Position numbers and translations under genes: made by a program | Shown: positions 26,470 to 33,442 of the stretch, one piece after another | Layout of the letters: every line of letters starts with the position of its first letter | Numbering within the stretch: position 1 is the stretch's first letter | Notes under the pieces: model-generated | Told to the model about the DNA's origin: nothing | Seen by the model: only the letters and a program-made list of their open reading frames with translations | The model's database searches: none | Assembly: GCF_030123365.1 (NCBI RefSeq) | Contig: NZ_CP126107.1 | Span: 4,425,501 to 4,489,500 of the forward strand | Reading direction: 5' to 3' | DNA: 64,000 nt | From: Neobacillus sp. SuZ13 | GTDB taxonomy: Bacteria > Bacillota > Bacilli > Bacillales > Cytobacillaceae

Positions 26470-26575
26470 GTAAAACAACTCCATTTGGTCTATCAGGTAT
26501 TCGGCAGGCATCTTTTAAATTCCTGCAAATTTCGACAAAATTTTTGTTAATCCTGTCTTAAATTTTTCATGTTCT

Positions 26576-26783
26576 TCAGTTTAAATAGGTTTTAATCCTT
26601 TCCATAAACTCCCATTTTTCTCGCCTGTCCGTATCAACATATTTCCAGTCTGTATGTAGATTTTTCTTCTTTGATATGATGAACGTAGAAAGCAACAAAA
26701 AGAACACGGGTGCTATCCTTCAACACTATTTCGACAATCTCCGCTTTAACCTGGCATGAACCTACATCGGCATAAATAGTCGG
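26576..26783 (-). pseudogene. yqxD: Remnant of yqxD (UPF0178/YaiI family)
   Basis: Minus-strand reading from 26777 gives IYADVGSCQVKAEIVEIV, then STRVLFVAFYVHHIKEEK, which resembles the UPF0178 N-terminus (I-Y-V-D-A-D-x-C-P-V-K-x-E-I, then LFVASYAHH). After a five-A run at 26661-26665 the match continues in another frame as HTDWKYVDTD, ending at a TGA at 26578-26576. No ATG, GTG or TTG exists in frame upstream before a stop at 26816. Most of the roughly 150-codon gene is missing. The last residues RREKWEFMERIKTYLN may be the original C-terminus joined by an internal deletion; that part is inference. Confidence 0.78.
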
Positions 26784-26789
26784 ATTGCC

Positions 26790-27059
26790 TTTTACATAAG
26801 TATTAATTCTACATTACTCCGCATATTCCTTCTTTAACAAATAACTTTTGTAAAAGGAGTTATGTCGAATTCTTTTTAGGGGGTCCCCTTGACATCTAAC
26901 AATAAATAGTTTATTCGTTCATAAGCAAGTCTAAACCTAAAAAGATATATTTTTATCACAATTTTTTATTATAGTACATTTATTATCATTTTACCATAAT
27001 TTTTTTTGTTATTATTCCACTTTCTATCAGTAGAAAACACATAATCCAATGACTATGTG
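26790..27059. other. AT-rich intergenic stretch between yqxD remnant and ppsR
   Basis: About 270 bp. No ORF, RNA gene or convincing terminator seen. A GGGGGTCCCC run lies at about 26879-26888. Promoter activity for dnaG-sigA is expected somewhere between here and 26470 but was not assigned. Confidence 0.4.
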
Positions 27060-27869
27060 TTAAACGCTCCCTTTATGAAAATAATTTAAGATAACATTTG
27101 CCGTCTCTTCTACCGCTTTATTGGTAACATCAATAACAGGGCAATTTATTTTTTGTACTACTTTTTCAAAAAAGATTAACTCCGCTTTGATCCTGTCGAG
27201 CGTGGCATAACTTGCCTTATCATTTAAACCCAAAGAAATTAACCGTTCCCGTCTGATATTGTTTAACTTTTCAGGGCTTATTTTCAAACCAAAACATTTC
27301 TCGATTGGAACTCTATAGAGTTCTTCTGGCGGATCTACTTCCGGTACAAGCGGGACATTCGCTACCTTTAATCGTTTATGAGCTAGGTACTGTGAAAGTG
27401 GAGTCTTTGAAGTCCTTGAAACTCCTATTAATACAATATCCGCTTTTAATATACCTCTTGGGTCACGGCCATCATCATATTTTACGGCAAATTCGATTGC
27501 TTCCACTTTTTTGAAATAATCTTCGTCTAATTTTCGAACCAGTCCTGGTTCACATAATGGTGTTTTACCACTAAACTGTTGAATCTGATCCATAATTGGA
27601 CCAATTAAATCGACAGCTATAATCCCTTCCTGTTCAGTTCTATTCTTAATATATGTACGCATTTCAGGTTTTACCAGTGTAAATGCAACCATTGCTTTAT
27701 CTAATAAAACAAGTGAAAGAACCTCATCAATATGTTCCTTATCCTCCACATAAGGGAATCTCTTTAATGTCATTCCGGAGCCATTGAATTGGCTTATTGC
27801 TGCTTTTGTAACTAATTCAGCGGTTTCTCCCACTGAATCGGATACTACATAAATAATTGGCGATCTCAT
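27060..27869 (-). CDS. yqfL: Kinase/pyrophosphorylase of the PpsR family (YqfL)
   Basis: 269-residue DUF299 protein. Family members phosphorylate and dephosphorylate PEP synthase or pyruvate phosphate dikinase using ADP and Pi. The P-loop-like motif GVSRTSKTPLSQYLA near residue 155 and the N-terminal YVVSDSVGETAELV are diagnostic. It follows ccpN with a 40-bp gap; in B. subtilis YqfL modulates CcpN activity, which fits this pairing. Start ATG has a GAGGGAGA RBS. Confidence 0.9.
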   Translation of the reverse strand: MRSPIIYVVSDSVGETAELVTKAAISQFNGSGMTLKRFPYVEDKEHIDEVLSLVLLDKAMVAFTLVKPEMRTYIKNRTEQEGIIAVDLIGPIMDQIQQFSGKTPLCEPGLVRKLDEDYFKKVEAIEFAVKYDDGRDPRGILKADIVLIGVSRTSKTPLSQYLAHKRLKVANVPLVPEVDPPEELYRVPIEKCFGLKISPEKLNNIRRERLISLGLNDKASYATLDRIKAELIFFEKVVQKINCPVIDVTNKAVEETANVILNYFHKGSV

Positions 27870-27909
27870 TCTCCCTCAACAACCCCTCAACATGTTATCT
27901 TCTTACTTG

Positions 27910-28542
27910 TTACTCATCACCCAACGCAACGAACGCTTTGGTAATATTTGTTTTGGTTATTCTTCCAATAACCTCAAATCCATTTTCTGTTTCCCGAACC
28001 ACTGGAAGTGCATCGATTTGTTTTTCAATTAATTTCTTAGCGATATCAATTAATAAATCTTCCCGTTCACACATGGTGATATTAGGCATTCTTGTCATAA
28101 TAATATTAACTGGTATAGTAGTCAGTTCTTGCTTACCTATACTAGCTCGGAGCAAATCCTTTCTGGATAAAACTCCAACAAGAATCGTGTTTTGATCTAC
28201 TACAAACAATGTTCCTACATCTTCGAGGAACATTGTACAAATCGCATCATAAACGGAGATATTTTCATTCACTACAACAGGAATGGACTGATAATCTTTC
28301 ACGTATATTTTTTGTAAATTTTCAGTTAAAAGCTGAGTCCCCGATTTACCTGTATAAAAATACCCTACACGGGGCCTCGCATCTAAATAACCGGCCATCG
28401 TCAGTATGGAAAGATCCGGTCTAAGTGTCGCCCTAGTCAAGCTTAATTGCTCTGCAATATGTTCCCCTGTGATTGGGCCATTTTCTTTAACAATTTGTAA
28501 AATATGCTCTTGCCGTTTGGTCAGTTCGATTGTCCACACCAC
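27910..28542 (-). CDS. ccpN: Gluconeogenesis repressor CcpN (HTH plus two CBS domains)
   Basis: About 210 residues. N-terminal HTH (ELTKRQEHILQIVKENGPITG...LTRATLRPDLSILTMAGYL) and two CBS domains (from about 75 and 145), the layout of B. subtilis CcpN, which represses gapB and pckA on glycolytic carbon sources. The start is not settled: GTG codons at 28542 and 28539 are both close to AAAGGTG, with GGGAG a little further upstream. Operon with yqfL. Confidence 0.88.
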   Translation of the reverse strand: MVWTIELTKRQEHILQIVKENGPITGEHIAEQLSLTRATLRPDLSILTMAGYLDARPRVGYFYTGKSGTQLLTENLQKIYVKDYQSIPVVVNENISVYDAICTMFLEDVGTLFVVDQNTILVGVLSRKDLLRASIGKQELTTIPVNIIMTRMPNITMCEREDLLIDIAKKLIEKQIDALPVVRETENGFEVIGRITKTNITKAFVALGDE

Positions 28543-28620
28543 CTTTGTCTCCCATTTAGAAAGGGTTATCTCAAAAGCTTACTTTATTAGGAATATTATA
28601 TACTATTGAATCTATTAAGA

Positions 28621-28642
28621 AAACTCGCCAATCGGCGAGTTT
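28621..28642 (-). terminator. Terminator of glyS
   Basis: 9-bp perfect stem (28621-28629 with 28634-28642), 4-nt loop; modest T-tract on the minus strand. Confidence 0.8.
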
Positions 28643-28646
28643 TTCC

Positions 28647-30029
28647 TTAAAACATCATTTTTTCTTGCAAGAAGTTAACTAGTTCATGAATTGAGATACG
28701 TTTTTGCTCCATTGTATCACGATCGCGAACTGTAACCATATTATCCTCTTTAGATTCGAAGTCATAGGTAATACAAAACGGCGTACCAATTTCATCATGA
28801 CGACGATAGCGTTTTCCAATCGATCCTGATTCGTCATAATCTACTGAAAAATGTTTAGCCAGAGTGGCGAAAACTTCACGTGCTTCTTCTGACAATTTCT
28901 TTGATAACGGAAGAACTGCTGCTTTAAATGGAGCTAATGCAGGGTGGAAATGCATGACTGTTCTAGATGTACCATCCTCAAGCTGTTCTTCATCATAAGC
29001 ATCAATTAAGAATGCTAACGTAACGCGGTCTGCCCCTAAAGATGGTTCAATACAATAAGGTACATACTTTTCATTTGTTTCCGGATCGAGATAATGGAAG
29101 TCCTCACCAGAATACTCCATATGCTGCTTCAAATCATAGTCTGTTCTTGAAGCGACCCCCCAAAGTTCACCCCAGCCAAACGGAAACTTAAATTCAAAAT
29201 CAGTTGTTGCATTACTGTAATGAGACAATTCATCTTCTGAGTGGTCGCGAAGTCTTAAGTTTTCCTTTGTAAGGCCTAATGACAATAACCATTGTTCTGC
29301 AAATTGCTTCCAATAATCAAACCATTTCAGTTCCTCACCAGGCTTACAGAAAAATTCAAGTTCCATTTGTTCGAACTCTCTTGTTCGGAACGTGAAGTTC
29401 CCCGGAGTAATTTCATTTCTAAAGCTTTTACCAATTTGAGCAATACCAAAAGGCATTTTCTTTCTCATTGTCCGCTGAACATTTTTAAAATTAACAAAGA
29501 TACCTTGTGCTGTTTCAGGACGAAGAAAAATTTCATTTGTACTAGATTCTGTTACTCCTTGGAAGGTTTTAAACATTAAGTTGAACTGGCGAATTCCAGT
29601 AAAGTCATGACTGCCGCAATCTGGACAAGCGATATTGTGTTCTTTCACCAACTCTTCCATTTTTGCAAATGGTAAGCCATCGACGACCATTTCAATGCCT
29701 TTTTCATCAAGAGCATTTTCAATTAATTTATCTGCACGATGACGTGCTTTACAATTTTTACAATCTATCATCGGATCATTGAAGTTCCCAATATGACCAG
29801 ACGCTTCCCACGTACGCGGGTTCATTAAAATACTTGCATCTAGTCCGACATTATACGGTGACTCTTGGACGAATTTTTTCCACCAGGCCTGCTTAATATT
29901 GTTTTTAAATTCAACGCCTAACGGGCCGTAATCCCAGGTATTTGCAAGGCCTCCGTAAATCTCTGAACCAGGAAAAATAAATCCTCTGTGTTTTGCATGT
30001 GAAACGATTTGTTCCATTGTTACATTCAT
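28647..30029 (-). CDS. glyS: Glycyl-tRNA synthetase, single-chain type
   Basis: Class II synthetase charging tRNA-Gly, 460 residues, of the alpha2 eukaryote-like form. Class II motifs: motif 1 region GPLGVEFKNNIKQAWW, motif 2 FRNEITPGNFTFRTREFEQME, motif 3 PSLGADRVTLAFL. Two CxxC pairs (CKNC, CPDC) may bind zinc. C-terminal anticodon-binding domain. Start ATG has AAGGAGC upstream. Preceded by a T-box leader, so expression should rise when tRNA-Gly is uncharged. Confidence 0.96.
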   Translation of the reverse strand: MNVTMEQIVSHAKHRGFIFPGSEIYGGLANTWDYGPLGVEFKNNIKQAWWKKFVQESPYNVGLDASILMNPRTWEASGHIGNFNDPMIDCKNCKARHRADKLIENALDEKGIEMVVDGLPFAKMEELVKEHNIACPDCGSHDFTGIRQFNLMFKTFQGVTESSTNEIFLRPETAQGIFVNFKNVQRTMRKKMPFGIAQIGKSFRNEITPGNFTFRTREFEQMELEFFCKPGEELKWFDYWKQFAEQWLLSLGLTKENLRLRDHSEDELSHYSNATTDFEFKFPFGWGELWGVASRTDYDLKQHMEYSGEDFHYLDPETNEKYVPYCIEPSLGADRVTLAFLIDAYDEEQLEDGTSRTVMHFHPALAPFKAAVLPLSKKLSEEAREVFATLAKHFSVDYDESGSIGKRYRRHDEIGTPFCITYDFESKEDNMVTVRDRDTMEQKRISIHELVNFLQEKMMF

Positions 30030-30059
30030 AGAAATTGCTCCTTTAAATAAATTTTATTC

Positions 30060-30290
30060 AAACAAAAAAACTCCCGTTCCTATGCTAGACTAGCATAGGG
30101 ACGAGAGTTACCCGCGGTTCCACCCTATTTGCTGCTAAGAAGCAGCCTCTTTTATCGTGTTATAAACACAAAGATTGCTCAGGAGCTCCTTCGTTAGTTC
30201 CCTATACCCTAGCTTACACTACCCTAGGTTCGCTTTTATAGAGGATGACTAAGTACTCTTCTCCGTCACGGCAATTATTTTATTAATGAA
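30060..30290 (-). ncRNA. T-box riboswitch leader of glyS
   Basis: Minus-strand leader. The conserved T-box core AGGGTGGAACCGCG lies at 30126-30113. It is followed by a long stem (30069-30087 with 30091-30109) and seven T, the terminator that competes with the antiterminator. Stem I contains AGAAGAGTAC, and its opposite strand reads GAAGGAG at about 30191-30186, making GGA (30189-30187), a glycine codon, the likely specifier. Confidence 0.92.
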
Positions 30291-30291
30291 A

Positions 30292-30320
30292 ATAATAGCG
30301 AAAACTCCAAACATTGTCAA
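30292..30320 (-). promoter_or_regulatory. Sigma-A promoter of glyS
   Basis: TTGACA at 30320-30315, exact 17-bp spacer, TATTAT at 30297-30292 on the minus strand; transcription would start near 30285 at the head of the T-box. Confidence 0.85.
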
Positions 30321-30328
30321 CAAGGCAA

Positions 30329-31081
30329 TTATAAGAGATTGCGAAATTTATCCATGGAATTTAGAAACTTTTTGGATTTAAGGTGCAAACCAGAATACTC
30401 TTCATAGTAGGCAGTAATCACCTTCTTAAGTTCTGCTTTCGTTTCTTCTTTAACAGAAACATTTCCAAGCCTGGAAAGATCAAAATAATAAAATACCCTT
30501 AATAATTTAACCGCAGCAGCTGATAGTTTAAGATGGTACGGGTCTTTATCTAAACATCGATGACAGATAAACCCTCCTTCACGAATCGAAAAAGAAAAAT
30601 GTCCGTCTGTACTGCCGCAAACGGAACATTGATTTAAGATTGGGTTCAATCCCATCACATTTAACATTTTCATCTCATAAATATTCATAAGGATATCTGG
30701 ATCATAGCCTTCATTTAAGTAATTTAATGTTTGAAAAAGCAACTCAAAATGAAAAGGGTTTGGTTTCTTTTCATCCGTGCATTTATCCGTTAATTCGACA
30801 ATATAACTAGCATATGCAGTCAAAAAAATGTCTTCACCAATCGACCTTAATGAAGTAGCAGTCTCTCCTTGCTGCAAGCCTCCTAAACCAGTTCCTCTCG
30901 TAATGAGAAAATAACCATGTGTAAACAGTTGTGTGACGGAGGAAAGGCGGCTGTTAGGCTTTTTTGCACCACGAGCCATCACTCCAACCTTTCCCCATTC
31001 CCTAGTATATATAGTCACAATTTTATTTGTTTCACCATAATCAGTTGTTCTAATAACGATGCCTTCACACTTCTGAAGCAT
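30329..31081 (-). CDS. recO: DNA repair protein RecO
   Basis: Recombination mediator that loads RecA with RecR and anneals strands. 250 residues: N-terminal OB fold (GIVIRTTDYGETNKIVTIYT), then a helical domain with a four-cysteine zinc module (CSVCGS, CHRCLD). Start ATG at 31081 has GAAGGTGA upstream; the GTG at 31090 lies inside this RBS. Downstream of yqzL and era in the same direction. Confidence 0.93.
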   Translation of the reverse strand: MLQKCEGIVIRTTDYGETNKIVTIYTREWGKVGVMARGAKKPNSRLSSVTQLFTHGYFLITRGTGLGGLQQGETATSLRSIGEDIFLTAYASYIVELTDKCTDEKKPNPFHFELLFQTLNYLNEGYDPDILMNIYEMKMLNVMGLNPILNQCSVCGSTDGHFSFSIREGGFICHRCLDKDPYHLKLSAAAVKLLRVFYYFDLSRLGNVSVKEETKAELKKVITAYYEEYSGLHLKSKKFLNSMDKFRNLL

Positions 31082-31115
31082 TATTGTCACCTTCTAAAGT
31101 AGCACGAAGACAAAC

Positions 31116-31259
31116 TTATGAAACGGGAAAATCGATTTGTGCTAGCTCATCATTCAGATTTCCGGGTATTTCCTGGTTTTCCTTCTCTAGTTCCTTAATG
31201 AGAAGGTATGTGTCAATATTGCCTGTTTGGAGGAATACTTTCCACGTAAAATCCATCAT
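31116..31259 (-). CDS. yqzL: YqzL family small protein
   Basis: 47-residue protein beginning MMDFTWKVFLQTGNIDTYLL, ending NDELAQIDFPVS. This matches the conserved small YqzL protein found between era and recO in Bacillus. Acidic, probably helical, no membrane segment. RBS GAAAGGTGGGG precedes two adjacent ATG codons (31259, 31256). The gap to recO is 34 bp. Function unknown. Confidence 0.88.
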   Translation of the reverse strand: MMDFTWKVFLQTGNIDTYLLIKELEKENQEIPGNLNDELAQIDFPVS

Positions 31260-31418
31260 TGAAAACCCCACCTTTCATATTTAGACTAGCTATCATTCGG
31301 TCCCAAACCTTACATTTATCATAGCCTGCCAGCGCAAAAATCATAAGACGAAATATTTGTTAATTGTGTCCATGCATAATTTAAAATAAAAGTTAATATT
31401 TTAGTTAGGGCTTATTTA

Positions 31419-32342
31419 TTAGTATTCATCTTCGTTAAAACCGTAATCTCGCAGCTGGGACATCTTATTACGCCAGTCTTTTTGAACTTTTACCCATAAC
31501 TCTAAATACACTTTAGATCCTAAAAGATTTTCAATATCAGCACGTGCACGTTTACCAATTTCTTTTAACATACTTCCTTGCTTTCCGATAATGATTCCTT
31601 TTTGGGAATCACGTTCAACAATTACGGTCGCCATGACATCAATCATGTCTTTACCTTCTCGTCGTTCCATTTTGTCGAGAACAACAGCGAGTGAGTGTGG
31701 AATTTCTTCTCTTGTTAAGTGAAGAGCTTTTTCCCTAATCAGCTCTGTTATAATAAAACGTTCCGGGTGATCTGTTACTTGGTCGGCTGGATAGTATTGT
31801 GGTCCCTCTGGCAAGAAAGACTTAATCTGTTCGAGCAATCGTTCCACATTATTACCTTCAAGCGCTGAGATTGGTACGATTTCTTTAAATGGATACTTTT
31901 CTTGATATGATTCAATAATTGGTAATAATTTGTCGGGATGCACTTGATCAATTTTATTAATGACAAGGAAGATTGGCGTATTTACATTTTGAAATTTTTC
32001 AAGGATAAATTCTTCGCCACGGCCAAACCCTTCTTCAGCATTCACCATAAACAAAATCAAATCTACTTCTTTAAGCGTATTTACTGCTACTTTCATCATA
32101 AAATCGCCTAATTTATGCTTTGGTTTATGAATTCCTGGTGTATCAATAAATATCATCTGTGCATCATTTACTGTTAACACACCTTGGATTTTGTTACGGG
32201 TGGTTTGTGCTTTATCACTCATGATGGCAATTTTTTGGCCAATCACGCGATTTAAAAACGTGGATTTCCCGACATTGGGCCTGCCTATAATAGAAATAAA
32301 ACCTGACTTATAACCTTTGCTTGAGGACTCATTATTTAACAT
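31419..32342 (-). CDS. era: GTPase Era
   Basis: Ribosome-assembly GTPase binding the 3' end of 16S rRNA. 307 residues. G1 GRPNVGKST, G2 region with QTTRNKIQG, G3 DTPGIH, G4 NKID, then a C-terminal KH domain (IIIGKQGSMLKEIGKRARADIE). ATG at 32342 is chosen because GGAGG lies 6 nt upstream. That RBS and the overlapping stop belong to the cdd remnant, so era translation is probably coupled to it. Confidence 0.95.
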   Translation of the reverse strand: MLNNESSSKGYKSGFISIIGRPNVGKSTFLNRVIGQKIAIMSDKAQTTRNKIQGVLTVNDAQMIFIDTPGIHKPKHKLGDFMMKVAVNTLKEVDLILFMVNAEEGFGRGEEFILEKFQNVNTPIFLVINKIDQVHPDKLLPIIESYQEKYPFKEIVPISALEGNNVERLLEQIKSFLPEGPQYYPADQVTDHPERFIITELIREKALHLTREEIPHSLAVVLDKMERREGKDMIDVMATVIVERDSQKGIIIGKQGSMLKEIGKRARADIENLLGSKVYLELWVKVQKDWRNKMSQLRDYGFNEDEY

Positions 32343-32406
32343 GGAGATCCTCCGATGCAACAAATACACATGCTATTGCTTCTTCAATTAGGTGTTCGAT
32401 ATTCAC
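32332..32406 (-). pseudogene. cdd: Cytidine deaminase (cdd) remnant, 24-codon in-frame mini-ORF
   Basis: Minus-strand GTG at 32406 opens 24 codons translating to VNIEHLIEEAIACVFVASEDLHVK, split here as VNIEHLIEEAIA and CVFVASEDLHVK. The first part resembles the start of Bacillus Cdd (M-N-x-x-x-L-I-x-E-A) and the second its end (GAF-x-x-EDLH). The deaminase core with HAE/CAE and PCxxC is absent. It sits between dgkA and era, the normal cdd position. Its codons include the era RBS and its TAA overlaps the era start. An internal in-frame deletion is the simplest explanation. Confidence 0.75.
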
Positions 32407-32607
32407 TAGTGTTCTTCCCTTCCAGCAGAAGTCTGCTGTTCCTTTATTTTACCTCAAAATCCATTCTAAATCATTACTTAATGCCGAAAAAAATCAAAAA
32501 ATTAGAATTTTCTCATAAATTAGCGAGTCTACTTTTTCGCTGTTAAGTCATTTTACCGAATTCATTATTCCATTTCAAATTGCCGTCAGATCCCTATTTC
32601 AAATCGT

Positions 32608-32988
32608 CTAAAATAACTCTAAAATATAAGGTAAAAAGATCACAATCCCAATGACAACAGATAGAATGGCAAATACCAAGACAGCACCAGCCGCTAAATC
32701 TTTCGCCTGTTTTGCCAAGAAATGATATTCATCTGTAACGAGATCTACTACTCGTTCGATCGCTGTGTTCACCATTTCGAGCGCAAACATTCCTCCTATT
32801 AACACAAGGATAAATAACCATTCAGTTTTAGTTATTGAAAAATAATACGAAAAAAGTAAAACAACAATCGAACTAAAAAAATGGAAGCGCATATTTCTCT
32901 CGGACCTCAGGGCAGTTGCAATTCCCGCGAATGCATATGAAAATGACCTTAGAAGTCCAAACTGTGCCGGTTTAGCGTTTGAGTCCAT
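32608..32988 (-). CDS. dgkA: Undecaprenol/diacylglycerol kinase DgkA
   Basis: Small integral membrane kinase, 126 residues with three hydrophobic helices. Conserved ERNMRFH near residue 29 and EMVNTAIERVVDLVTDE are the catalytic signature. In Gram-positives it phosphorylates undecaprenol, recycling the cell-wall lipid carrier. Its start overlaps the end of ybeY by 17 nt. The normal downstream partner cdd is degraded. Confidence 0.92.
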   Translation of the reverse strand: MDSNAKPAQFGLLRSFSYAFAGIATALRSERNMRFHFFSSIVVLLFSYYFSITKTEWLFILVLIGGMFALEMVNTAIERVVDLVTDEYHFLAKQAKDLAAGAVLVFAILSVVIGIVIFLPYILELF

Positions 32989-33442
32989 ATTCGTCTAAAA
33001 TGTCCTTCTGCAAGGTAAACATTTCTTTCTCTTCTTCTGGCGTCATATGATCATAACCGAGAAGATGCAAGAATCCATGTACAGCTAAGAAACCAAGTTC
33101 ACGTAAGAAAGGATGCCCATATTCTTCTGCCTGCTCAATAGCTTTAGGAACAGAAATAATGATATCACCTAAAACCCGCGGCATGTCAGCTCCTACTAGT
33201 TCCATTTCACCTTCCCCTAGTTCTTCCATTGCAAACGATATAACATCGGTTGGCTTGTCTTTATCGCGGTATTCTCGATTAATTTCCTGAATTCTTTCAT
33301 TTGAGACAAATGTGACAGATACCTCACTATGCTCTTCCACATCCTGTTTTTTTGCGGCAAAGTTAATTACCCTTTCGATTTCAAGCATTTGTTCTTCAGT
33401 AAGTGTTTCCGTTTCGTCGATACAATCAATTAGTAATGTCAT
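32972..33442 (-). CDS. ybeY: Endoribonuclease YbeY
   Basis: Zn-dependent RNase for 16S rRNA 3' maturation and ribosome quality control. 156 residues with the zinc motif HGFLHLLGYDH near the C-terminus and the family patch RDKDKPTDVISFAM. Start ATG overlaps the pgpH stop by 4 nt. Part of the phoH-pgpH-ybeY-dgkA-era block. Confidence 0.94.
   Translation of the reverse strand: MTLLIDCIDETETLTEEQMLEIERVINFAAKKQDVEEHSEVSVTFVSNERIQEINREYRDKDKPTDVISFAMEELGEGEMELVGADMPRVLGDIIISVPKAIEQAEEYGHPFLRELGFLAVHGFLHLLGYDHMTPEEEKEMFTLQKDILDEYGLKR

Noticed and set aside
32408..32607. Further cdd fragments between dgkA and the 24-codon ORF
   Set aside because: Scanning this stretch gave no deaminase motif (HAE/CAE or PCxxC); it appears to be plain AT-rich spacer.
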